Of a stretch of 61,541 bases of DNA, positions 34,246 through 42,274 are shown one piece after another (positions within the stretch are counted from its first letter, which is position 1; each line of letters starts with the position of its first letter). The notes under the pieces are model-generated. The model saw only the letters and a list, made by a program, of their open reading frames with translations. It was not told the origin of the DNA and made no database searches. Source of the DNA: Thermoguttaceae bacterium (GTDB lineage Bacteria > Planctomycetota > Planctomycetia > Pirellulales > Thermoguttaceae); contig JAGBDN010000103.1 in NCBI GenBank assembly GCA_017937485.1, positions 1 to 61,541 on the forward strand, written 5' to 3'. Position numbers and translations under genes: made by a program.

Positions 34246-35103
34246 ATGATTAAAACTGAATTTTACGACAAATCGCCGCTTAATTATATCGGCGGAAAAT
34301 ATCGAATATTACCTCAGATTTTCGAAAGGTTCCCTTCGAAAATAGAACGTTTTGTCGACTTATTCTGCGGCGGACTTGACGTTTCCGCAAATGTAAAAGC
34401 GAAGAGCGTCTATTGTAACGACATTAACTATCACGTTATCGATATTTACAGAGCGTTTCAAAAACTTGCCGTCGACGAACTTCTGAACTATATCGACGAC
34501 GTAATTCGCAAATATGGATTAACTCAAACGAATCAAGAGGGATACCTCGCGTTACGGAAACATTACAATGAAACGCGACAACCTCTTGATTTATACGTTC
34601 TCGTTTGTTTTAGTTTTAATTATCAGTTTAGATTCAATTCGAAGCACGAATACAATAATCCGTTCGGTCGCGAACGTAGCTCGTTCAATCCCGTAATGCG
34701 AAATAACTTAATTAAGTTTCATAAAAATATTTCACAATTTAATTTCGCCGCCCAGAATTTCAAAGTTTACGACTGTTCTTTTTTAACGAGAAGAGATTTT
34801 TTGTACGCCGACCCGCCCTACCGAATAGCGCTCGGTTCATATAACGACGGTAAACGCGGGTTCGAAGGTTGGACGTTGGATGACGACTTGATTCTCTTCG
34901 AACTTTTAGATTCGCTTAACGCGCGGAAAATTAAGTTCGCCTTATCGAACGTTGTCGAACATAAAGGCGAAATCAACGAAATTCTTGCGGAGTGGATGCG
35001 AAAATATAACGTTCATTACATTAGCGGCAATTACGACAATAGCAATTACCGTTCTACGGCAAGACGCAATAAAACTACCGAAATCCTCGTAACGAATTAC
35101 TAA
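34246..35103 (+). CDS. Dam-type (D12 class) adenine-specific DNA methylase (M2)
   Basis: This 285-residue N6-adenine methyltransferase has LNYIGGKYRILPQI at the N-terminus, the SAM motif DLFCGG at 38-43 and catalytic DPPY at Asp189, with FSFNYQFRFNSK and NNPFGRERSSFN between, as in D12-class enzymes and the C-terminal half of M.FokI. It probably methylates the opposite strand of the asymmetric site recognised by the nuclease. In FokI the two methylases are fused in one protein of about 650 residues; here they are separate genes totalling 625 residues. Its ribosome-binding site (GAAAGG) lies within the end of M1. It precedes the nuclease start by 6 nt. Confidence 0.93.
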   Translation: MIKTEFYDKSPLNYIGGKYRILPQIFERFPSKIERFVDLFCGGLDVSANVKAKSVYCNDINYHVIDIYRAFQKLAVDELLNYIDDVIRKYGLTQTNQEGYLALRKHYNETRQPLDLYVLVCFSFNYQFRFNSKHEYNNPFGRERSSFNPVMRNNLIKFHKNISQFNFAAQNFKVYDCSFLTRRDFLYADPPYRIALGSYNDGKRGFEGWTLDDDLILFELLDSLNARKIKFALSNVVEHKGEINEILAEWMRKYNVHYISGNYDNSNYRSTARRNKTTEILVTNY

Positions 35104-35109
35104 TCTCAA

Positions 35110-36930
35110 ATGTCCGACAGAACTTTTGGCTGGGTTCAGGATTCCGGCGAAATTGCCGCGCTTAAAAGAATTGCGGCGATTTTCGTTCGCGATTCGGAAA
35201 CTCATCGATATTTGAAAGAGTATGCGATTCCCAGATACGTTCCCGAACGTTGCGGGAAAAAAGCGCTTCTCGACGCGCTTGCGCAACCCGGCGAACTTAC
35301 GTATGAATACGGAATGTTGAAAGGAAAAGGCGATTCTTCCACAACGCAACTTACCGTTCGCGAAAATATCGAAATGTTTGGAATCGCGGAATCCGAAGCG
35401 CAAAAGCGCGTCGCCGCTCGCGGACGAGGCAACGCGGCGTGCAGCGGATTAATTCAAGCCGTCTTGGTCGCGCAAAAGAAATTTGAATCGACGGGCGAAT
35501 CTAAACCGTATCAAGGCGATTGGCCTGCGGAATGTTTTCTGCGCTTAGCCGTTTCGATCGGGATGTTGGACTATTGTGCCGCGACAGATACTTGCGCGTT
35601 AAGCGAAACGGGAAAAAGATACTACGAAACGGCGGAAGGAAGCCTCGAAGAAAGAAACCTTTTGATTTCGATGTTTCTTTCGTGTCCACCGGTCGTAAGA
35701 GTCTTATCGCTCTTAGCCGACTCGGACGGTATGACAAAATTTGAAATTGGGAGTCGTTTAGGATTCGTCGGCGAAGCCGGTTTTACCACCGTGCCGCAAA
35801 ATTATTTCGCTTACGCTTGCAACGCTATCGATGTCGATAAGAGCGTTTTAGAAGGAACCGCCGATAAATACGCAAGAATGATAGGCGGTTGGCTTGTCAA
35901 GATTAAACTTGCCGAAAAGAATAAAAGGTTCTATACAGAATCTTATTTAAATCGCGAGTATGAAGTCGACCTCGAAGCGTATCGCGCGACAGAAGAAGGA
36001 CGGCGACGATTACGACAGCTTGCCGGTTATTCGTCGCGCGGAAAGACAAGTAAAATTGTTTTAAAAGAAATGCTTGCGACCAAAACGCCGGACAAAAAAT
36101 ATGTAAGAAATCGTCGCGCGCTTATTATTGAATATTTGAACGGTTCTTCCGCAAAAACAGTCGACGACGTTTGCAAGTTTTTAGCGAGCCAAGGTTTTGA
36201 CGAAACAAATGAATGCGTTGAAGACGATATTAAAGGTTTCGTTAATATTGGTTTAACGGTGATTGAGAGCGGAAGTGCGTATCGCATAACCGATAAAATA
36301 GAAAAACTTGACGTTTCGTATCAGCCGCCAAAGCGGAGTTCGGAGAGAAGCGACGTTACGCTCGTTAAAGAACGTTGCCGGAGCCGTTTGAAAACTATCG
36401 ATCACCGTTACCTGAACTTAATCGAGTTGTCGCGAGACGGCGCTGCCAATCGAGAATTTGAAATTCAAACGATCGCTTTCCTTACAAACGAACTCGGATT
36501 TAGAGGCGTTCGCCTAGGCGAATCAAGAAAACCCGACGGCGTCGTTTACGAGCGCGACTACGGCGCGATCATCGACAACAAAGCCTACAAGGACGGATAT
36601 AATCTTCCGATAGCACAAGCGGATGAAATGATTCGGTACCTCGAAGAAAACAACGCGCGAGACCCCGGATTGAACAAAACCGAATGGTGGAACTGTTTCC
36701 CGCCGGAAATCGCTCGTTTTTGTTTTGTTTTCGTATCTTCTTCTTTCAAAGGAGAATTTGGAAAACAACTTGCGTACATCCGCCGAAGAACAAACGTTCC
36801 CGGAAGCGCAATCAACGCGGAAAATTTGTTATACCTAGGCGAATCGATAAAGTCCGGCACGATGTCGCGTCGGGATTTCTTCAAGATTTTGGCCTGTAAC
36901 TCCGAAGTTGAAATCGGTTTAACGCCGTAG
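35110..36930 (+). CDS. FokI-like type IIS restriction endonuclease
   Basis: The 606-residue protein parallels FokI (about 580) along its length. The N-terminal recognition domain starts TFGWVQDSGEI (FokI: TFGWVQNPGKF) and contains LTKFEIG-like MTKFEIGSRLGF, DKYARMIGGWL, EMLATKTPDKKYVRNRRALI and the C-terminal cleavage domain. Catalytic residues are visible as RKPDG (D476) and IIDNKAY (D489, K491), corresponding to FokI D450, D467 and K469. QADEMIR retains both FokI dimer-interface residues (D505 and R509 for D483 and R487). Base-contact residues look mostly kept (Glu and Lys in EGTADKY, Trp in GDWPAE), but FokI Asn13 is Asp here and an insert of about 25 residues lies near 75-100. Cleavage outside an asymmetric site is expected; exact specificity is not. 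Confidence 0.95.
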   Translation: MSDRTFGWVQDSGEIAALKRIAAIFVRDSETHRYLKEYAIPRYVPERCGKKALLDALAQPGELTYEYGMLKGKGDSSTTQLTVRENIEMFGIAESEAQKRVAARGRGNAACSGLIQAVLVAQKKFESTGESKPYQGDWPAECFLRLAVSIGMLDYCAATDTCALSETGKRYYETAEGSLEERNLLISMFLSCPPVVRVLSLLADSDGMTKFEIGSRLGFVGEAGFTTVPQNYFAYACNAIDVDKSVLEGTADKYARMIGGWLVKIKLAEKNKRFYTESYLNREYEVDLEAYRATEEGRRRLRQLAGYSSRGKTSKIVLKEMLATKTPDKKYVRNRRALIIEYLNGSSAKTVDDVCKFLASQGFDETNECVEDDIKGFVNIGLTVIESGSAYRITDKIEKLDVSYQPPKRSSERSDVTLVKERCRSRLKTIDHRYLNLIELSRDGAANREFEIQTIAFLTNELGFRGVRLGESRKPDGVVYERDYGAIIDNKAYKDGYNLPIAQADEMIRYLEENNARDPGLNKTEWWNCFPPEIARFCFVFVSSSFKGEFGKQLAYIRRRTNVPGSAINAENLLYLGESIKSGTMSRRDFFKILACNSEVEIGLTP

Positions 36931-36942
36931 GGCAGGTAAGAA

Positions 36943-36988
36943 AACGCGGCGCCGACTCGAACTCGAATCGGCGCCGCGTTCTTTTTTT
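36943..36988 (+). terminator. Terminator after the endonuclease gene (right copy of the duplicated hairpin)
   Basis: A perfect 13-bp stem (36943-36955 with 36968-36980) is followed by CTTTTTTT. Stem sequence is identical to the hairpin at 32995 and the loop differs by one base. It also faces the 3' end of the minus-strand glycosidase gene at 37137 and may work in both directions. Confidence 0.93.
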
Positions 36989-37136
36989 CGGCGACTTTTC
37001 GCTCGTCAATGAAACCGCGTTTTCTTTTCCGGCGAATTGTCGCTCTTCGGCGCCGCCGCGACCTCCGGCTGGGCGCGTTTTATCCGTTTCGCGCTTTCCG
37101 AACGCCGCGTCGAACGCCGTCAAAAGGGCGCGACCG

Positions 37137-39182
37137 TTAGAACTTAAAGCTCCAAGTTTCGCCTTCGTTAATCGTCGTCGTGTAGGTTTCCGTCCCGCGG
37201 ATGACCGAAACGCGAAGTTTGCCCAAGTCGGCGCGGTCGACCGTCAAGTCGAATTCGGAACCGAACCCGCAAACGCCGCGCAGGGCCATATGATCCCACC
37301 CCTCCGGAAGGCGCGGGGTTGCGTCGAACGAACGGAAGCCGGTCGGGCGAATCCCGAACAAACCTTCGACGTAAATGCGGCAGTAAAGCCCGCTTTCCGC
37401 CGACAAATGACGTTGGCTCCCCTCCGGCCAAGCCTCGATCGGGTAAGGAACGTGATCGCCAAGAAGGCGCGTCGCGGAGTAGTAGCGGAGTTTGTCGAGC
37501 CCCTTTTCGGTCGCGCCGACGGCCAAAACGCCGCGAAGCGCGTACAGCGTCGAGCGATCCCAAAACGTCTTGCTCCCTTCCTCGGTGAGAAGGCCGTCTT
37601 TCGTCCAAAGGCGGTCGGAGAAGAGCGCGGCGATCGTTCCTTCGGCGCGTTCGTCGATTCCGGCGATAAACGGAACGCAAATCCAAGAGCGGAGTTTTTC
37701 GCACCCGTCGTAATATTGGTAAGTCTCGAAACCGCGGACGTTGCGACCGAAATGCTTCTCGACGCATTCGCGGAGCGACGCGGCCGTTTCGACCAAACGG
37801 TCGGTCGTTTCCTTCGGTTCGCCGAGTTCGCGACCGAGCGCGGCGGCGCTTAAAAGCGCGTCGTAATAGAGAACCGACGTGCAGAGGTTCGCGTCCCCCG
37901 CCGGGAAACGTCGCTCCAGTTCGTCGCAATCGGACGCGACGACGCCGTCCGCCGTCGTTTTTCGGTTGCAATATTCAAGACACCAAGCGATCAGCGGCCA
38001 AAGTTCGCGCGCCTCCGCTTCGTCGCCGCGAACGAGCGCGTACCGAGCCGCCCCGTAAGCGATCATCGCCGCGTCGCCGCGGTCGCCGGCGCCGTTCCAA
38101 ATATCGATTCCCTCCGCGATAATCGACGACGGAATCGGGCGGAAGTCGTCGTTCATAAAGCGCGCGAAATGGCGGTAAGAGTTCAGCGCCGACTCGTTCC
38201 CCTTCGCGTATCCCAAGTAAGGAAAGAACGGGTTGACATATTCCGCTTGGTCGTTCGCCCAAATCGCGGCGTAATACGACTCGCCGCCCGGGCCGTGCAT
38301 CAGGCCGCCGGCGGTTCGGTAAATACTCTCCGAAGCGCGGATTTTCGCGAACGCAAACGCGGCGTTCAGGATCGGCTCCGGCGTTTCGACGACGAGCTTG
38401 CTCCAAATTTCCGAAACGAACGCGGCGCGGGCCGCTTCCTCGGCGGCGAAATCGATCGTCGCTTCCTTTTCGCCTTTCCCTTCCGAAAACGCTTGAATCG
38501 CGAAGTTTACGGTAGCGCTTTCCCCCGGTTTCAGCGTCGATTCGCCCGGATTCGCGATCGCCGCGACGGTCGTATACGCCCCGTTGACGCCGCGTTTCGG
38601 GTCGGTTTGGTTAACGTCGCGAAGTTCCGGAACGCTCAAAACGACCGTTTCCGTTCCGACGTTTTTGACCGTCGCGCGTTCGCAAACGAAGGGCCCGGTC
38701 GTCGACGGGAAGAAGCGGCGCTCGATTTCGACCGGCTTTCCGTCGGCGTCGAAGCGACCGACGACGGACAAAATCCCGTTCAGCGCGACGCGGAGCGTTT
38801 TTTCGTTCGCGAGCGGCTTCCCGTCGAGCGTCATTTTCGACGGCAGGTCGTAATCGAAGCGAATCGTCAGGCTGGCGTGCGTGTTGTTCGGAATCGTTCG
38901 CAACATCGGCCAAACGACCGAGCGGTTCAGCCGAAACGCGCCCTTTTCGTCGACGCCGTAACGGAAGACGGTCGAGACGCGCTCGCCGCTCGCTTCGAGG
39001 TGGTCGTTGTGCGGAACGCGGGCCGCCGAAAAATCGGTCCAAGCGATACCGCCGTTCGGCTCGAGCGTCCAACGCGTCGCCGCCGGTTCCTCCGCTCGAG
39101 CGCCGCCGACCGTCGAAACCGCCGCCGTCGCGACGCAAGCGAACGCCGCCCAAAGCGCCGCCGTCGTCCAAAATCGTTTCAT
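37137..39182 (-). CDS. Secreted six-hairpin (alpha/alpha-barrel) glycosidase-like protein
   Basis: The 681-residue protein has a signal peptide (MKRFWTTAALWAAFACVATAAVSTVGGARA). Residues about 40-250 form an N-terminal beta-sandwich (DLPSKMTLDGK, VERRFFPSTTGPFVCERATVKN-type strands). Residues about 265-620 look like an (alpha/alpha)6 barrel with AIWANDQAEYVNPFFPYLGY, NGAGDRGDAAMIAYG, DCDELERRFPAGD and YPIEAWPEGSQRHLSAESGLYCR. A short beta-domain closes the protein (KLRVSVIRGTETYTTTINE). Overall architecture is that of six-hairpin glycoside hydrolases. Acidic residues suitable for catalysis exist in the barrel, but I cannot assign family or substrate. The last ~20 codons are repeated at 33040-33136, left of the restriction cassette. 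Confidence 0.78.
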   Translation of the reverse strand: MKRFWTTAALWAAFACVATAAVSTVGGARAEEPAATRWTLEPNGGIAWTDFSAARVPHNDHLEASGERVSTVFRYGVDEKGAFRLNRSVVWPMLRTIPNNTHASLTIRFDYDLPSKMTLDGKPLANEKTLRVALNGILSVVGRFDADGKPVEIERRFFPSTTGPFVCERATVKNVGTETVVLSVPELRDVNQTDPKRGVNGAYTTVAAIANPGESTLKPGESATVNFAIQAFSEGKGEKEATIDFAAEEAARAAFVSEIWSKLVVETPEPILNAAFAFAKIRASESIYRTAGGLMHGPGGESYYAAIWANDQAEYVNPFFPYLGYAKGNESALNSYRHFARFMNDDFRPIPSSIIAEGIDIWNGAGDRGDAAMIAYGAARYALVRGDEAEARELWPLIAWCLEYCNRKTTADGVVASDCDELERRFPAGDANLCTSVLYYDALLSAAALGRELGEPKETTDRLVETAASLRECVEKHFGRNVRGFETYQYYDGCEKLRSWICVPFIAGIDERAEGTIAALFSDRLWTKDGLLTEEGSKTFWDRSTLYALRGVLAVGATEKGLDKLRYYSATRLLGDHVPYPIEAWPEGSQRHLSAESGLYCRIYVEGLFGIRPTGFRSFDATPRLPEGWDHMALRGVCGFGSEFDLTVDRADLGKLRVSVIRGTETYTTTINEGETWSFKF

Positions 39183-39283
39183 CGTTTTTCCTTTCGTTAT
39201 CGTTAAAAACGTTGCCGCCGTTACTTTTCCTAAAAACCTAAAATATTTAACGATTTTTCCTTTTGCGCCGTCGGGAAAACGGC

Positions 39284-39314
39284 AAAAAGCGCGCCGACTT
39301 TACGTCGACGCGCC
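39284..39314 (-). terminator. Intrinsic terminator for the GH5-like gene
   Basis: On the minus strand GGCGCGTCGAC (39314-39304) pairs with GTCGGCGCGC (39298-39289), followed by TTTTT (39288-39284). It lies about 145 nt past the stop at 39458. Confidence 0.9.
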
Positions 39315-39384
39315 TTCGTTCGGCGACGGTTCGTTTCCCCCGCCGCCTTATTTTCGCTATTTTAACGTTTCTCCGCAACCGATC

Positions 39385-39450
39385 GCCGTCGGGACAAACG
39401 CCGTCGGGACAAACGCCGTCGGGACAAACGCCGTCGGGACAAACGCCGTC
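39385..39450. repeat. 15-bp tandem repeat, four copies
   Basis: GCCGTCGGGACAAAC is repeated four times perfectly (39385-39444), with a partial fifth copy, directly downstream of the GH5-like stop codon. Confidence 0.95.
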
Positions 39451-39457
39451 GAGCGCG

Positions 39458-40705
39458 TCAGTCGATAATTTGGCTGACTTCCTTCAACCGCTCGGCCAGC
39501 GAAACGGCGAACTTGCGGATTTCCCAAAGGTCGGCGTTTTCGTCGCGGCGGAACTTCTCGATTTGCGCCGTCGGGAGTTCGCTCATCGGCACCAACTCGC
39601 AGGCTTCGAGGAGGTTCGCGGCGACTTCGCAAGCGTCGAGCAACTTTTTCTTGTCGCTGCGGCGATAATCGAACGCGTCGCTCGTGTATTCTTTAAGCGC
39701 CGAGCGAATCAGTTCGAGGGCGCGTTCGGCCTTTCCTTCGCGGTTCGGGTTCGTCGGAACAACCGGAACGTTAACGCCGCGGTTGCGGAAACAGCCGAAC
39801 ATCGCGGAGATCGTCGCGGCGTCGCGAATCGTGCCGTCGGCGTAAAAAATTCCGTGTTCGTCGATACAACGCCCGTGAATCATCAGCTCGAAGAGGAACC
39901 AACCGATTCCGAACTCCTGACAGGCTTCGAGCGCCATTTCGTAAGAGTTCGCCCGCGCGAGACAGCCGGTTTCGGTGTTGATCACTTGGATTCCGAGCTT
40001 TTCGCCCCATTCCTTCGCCAACTTAAAGTTGTCGCGAATCACTTGGCGGCGGTCGTTGTAGCAGTGGAACGACAACACGTCGAGTTTGCGCGCGGTCGAC
40101 TCTTCGATCTCCCAAGCGGTCGTGTAGCCGACGGTAACGAGGCAATCGGGCGCCCAAGCCTTGATTTGGTCGAGCTGGCGGTTCAGAAACGCCCAAATTT
40201 TCGCCTTGCGCGCTTCCTTTTCTTCCTTCGGCGCCTTATTAATATAGTCGCAACAGAGCGGTTCGTTCATCGCGTCGAACATCAGCAAGCCGGGCTCGTC
40301 TTTGAGCGCCTCGACCATCGCCTTGGCGTACTCGTCCGCGGCGGCGTAGGCGTCCGGCTCGATCGTTTGCGGATTTAACATGTTGCCGTTAAAGAGGATC
40401 GGCATACATTTATAACCGTTTTTGTCGCAAGTCCGAACGAAATTAACGATGCTTTGGACGTACTTCTCTTTGTCGCGGTGGTACGCCGCTTGACTGCACC
40501 AGAACCGCGTCGCGTTCAGGCCGACGCGCTTCCCGTACCCGAGTTCGCGCTCCGCTTGCTCCGTCGAACCGCAAAAATAGCAAACGCCGCGAATCTTCGA
40601 GCAGTCGATTTCCGGTTTCGCCGCTTCCGCCGACGTCGTAAAAAACGCGCTTCCGACGACCGCCGCCAAGAACGCCGCGCAACTCAATTTTCCCATTTTT
40701 CGCAT
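39458..40705 (-). CDS. Secreted clan GH-A (GH5-like) glycosidase
   Basis: The 415-residue protein has a signal peptide (AAFLAAVVGSAFFTTSAEA). A TIM-barrel follows with clan GH-A hallmarks: NATRFWCSQ in strand 2-3, FDAMNEPLC with the Asn-Glu acid/base pair in strand 4, VLSFHCYN in strand 6 and VINTETGCLAR with the probable nucleophile Glu in strand 7. This pattern fits endo-beta-mannanase or cellulase-like GH5 relatives; the exact substrate cannot be given. An additional helical C-terminal segment of ~80 residues follows the barrel. It should act outside the cytoplasm. It is on the minus strand with its own terminator. AT-rich sequence upstream of 40705 may hold its promoter. Confidence 0.85.
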   Translation of the reverse strand: MRKMGKLSCAAFLAAVVGSAFFTTSAEAAKPEIDCSKIRGVCYFCGSTEQAERELGYGKRVGLNATRFWCSQAAYHRDKEKYVQSIVNFVRTCDKNGYKCMPILFNGNMLNPQTIEPDAYAAADEYAKAMVEALKDEPGLLMFDAMNEPLCCDYINKAPKEEKEARKAKIWAFLNRQLDQIKAWAPDCLVTVGYTTAWEIEESTARKLDVLSFHCYNDRRQVIRDNFKLAKEWGEKLGIQVINTETGCLARANSYEMALEACQEFGIGWFLFELMIHGRCIDEHGIFYADGTIRDAATISAMFGCFRNRGVNVPVVPTNPNREGKAERALELIRSALKEYTSDAFDYRRSDKKKLLDACEVAANLLEACELVPMSELPTAQIEKFRRDENADLWEIRKFAVSLAERLKEVSQIID

Positions 40706-41118
40706 TTTCTCAACCGTTTTTAAGTAATATTTTCGTTATTTTCGCTAAATCGCCCGCCTAACCAAGCGGAAGAGCCCGACCGCGCCCCCGGCGTCGCGCC
40801 GTCGAAGCAAAGCGCGGCCCGCGACCGCCGAATCGATTCGCTCGACGATTCGAACAAAACGCCGCCGCCAACCGTCAATTATTCAACCGACGGCCCTTCC
40901 AAACGCCCCCGTCGCCGAAGTTAAACCTTCCCGGGAGCGACCGAGTCCGCGACGCAACCGATCTCGACGGGCAAAACGCCGCCCGCGACCGTCGGCCAAT
41001 TTAACCGACGGTTCGAAAAACGCTCCCGTCAACGAAGTTGAGCGTCCCCGGGAGCGACCAACGGGAGCGATGTAACCCGCCGCGCGCGGTAGCGCGAACC
41101 CGGAGCGCCCGGCGGCGC
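40706..41118. repeat. Intergenic region with an imperfect ~118-bp duplication
   Basis: No gene recognised. Sequence from about 40858 to 40945 (starting AACGCCGCCGCCAACCGTC, ending CCCGGGAGCGACCGAG) recurs with substitutions at about 40976-41064 (AACGCCGCCCGCGACCGTC to CCCGGGAGCGACCAAC). Each copy contains a CCGTC...GACGG inverted repeat, so the units could fold, but no T-run follows. Confidence 0.65.
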
Positions 41119-41994
41119 TCAGACGTCGCAGAGTTTGACGGCGTCGTAGAGGGATTCGACGCCCTTTTTCGGAATGAACTCGTGCGCGACGAAACCCTTG
41201 TAGCCCAACGCTTTAATCGCGCGCATAATCGCCGGATAATAAAGCTCTTGTTGGTCGTCCAAGTCGTTGCGGCCCGGCGCGCCGGCGGTGTGGAAGTGGC
41301 CGATGCAGTCGTAAGCGCGGCGAATGTTGTGGATCACGTCGCCTTCCATTCGGTGCATGTGATAAATATCGTACAGAAGTTTGACGCGCTCGCTGCCGAC
41401 GCCCTTCACAAGATCGATCCCCCAATCGGTCGAGTCGGCCATATAGTCCTTATGGTCTTTGCCGTTCAGGAGTTCGAGCATAATGTTGACGTTGTGTTTT
41501 TCGGCGATTTTCGCGACGCGTTTCAACGCCGCGACGCAGTTTTTGAGGCCGGTTTCGTCGTCCATTCCGGCGCGGTTCCCGGAAAGCGAAATCAGGTTCG
41601 GAACGCCGAGTTCCGCCGCCATCGGGATGTATTTTTCGTACGACGCGACGATGCGGTCGTGGTTTTCCGTTCGGTTAATCCCGACCGGAATATTGACTTC
41701 CGGCACGTTCCCCATCGTAACTTCGAGGCCGTGTTTCTTGACGGTCGCCCAATCTTTCGGGTCGATCAGGTCGACGCCGACCATCCCCATTCCCTTGCAA
41801 ATTTCGCAGAATTCGTCGAGCGGAATCGAGCCGAAGCACCATTTCGAGACCGATTGCTTAATATCGCCCTTGAAATTTTCCGGTTTTCCGAATTTTTTTT
41901 CTTCGCCCCAAGCGTTTTGCGAACCGAGACCAAGGGCCGTCGCTCCGGCAAGGGTCGCGCCGATCATATCGCGTCGAGAAATTTTCTTTTGCAT
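41119..41994 (-). CDS. Tat-exported hydroxypyruvate isomerase/xylose isomerase-like TIM-barrel protein
   Basis: The 291-residue protein starts with a twin-arginine signal (KKISRRDMIGATLAGATALGLG), so it is probably folded in the cytoplasm and then exported. The mature part is an AP-endonuclease-2-type TIM barrel with hydroxypyruvate isomerase (Hyi) features: VNIMLELLNGKDH with the metal-binding Glu, LLYDIYHMHRMEGD, and HFHTAGAPGRNDLDDQQ ending in the conserved metal-site region, then FVAHEFIPK with the last Glu. These enzymes interconvert keto and aldo forms of small sugars or hydroxypyruvate using a divalent metal. Many planctomycete members carry Tat signals and lie among glycosidase genes, as here, consistent with sugar catabolism outside the cytoplasm. 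Confidence 0.88.
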   Translation of the reverse strand: MQKKISRRDMIGATLAGATALGLGSQNAWGEEKKFGKPENFKGDIKQSVSKWCFGSIPLDEFCEICKGMGMVGVDLIDPKDWATVKKHGLEVTMGNVPEVNIPVGINRTENHDRIVASYEKYIPMAAELGVPNLISLSGNRAGMDDETGLKNCVAALKRVAKIAEKHNVNIMLELLNGKDHKDYMADSTDWGIDLVKGVGSERVKLLYDIYHMHRMEGDVIHNIRRAYDCIGHFHTAGAPGRNDLDDQQELYYPAIMRAIKALGYKGFVAHEFIPKKGVESLYDAVKLCDV

Positions 41995-42274
41995 CGTCTT
42001 TTCCTAACTCGTCAAATTAAAGCGGTTATAAAAGCGTGAATTCGCGTTCCGCCGCTCGACTTTTCGTCGAAAACCGGAAACGCGACGCTTATTTTACCGC
42101 AAGCGCGCCGCAAAATCAAGCGTTCGCCGAAATTTCGCCGGAAAAACGCGAAAAAAAGACGCGATCGCGCCCCCAAACGCCAAAAAAAAGCGCGACCGCC
42201 GCTTTCTTCGCGACGTTCGCGCTTCGTTCGTTTTCTCTTTTCGCCGACCGTCAAAACCGGCAAACTCGCCGTCG

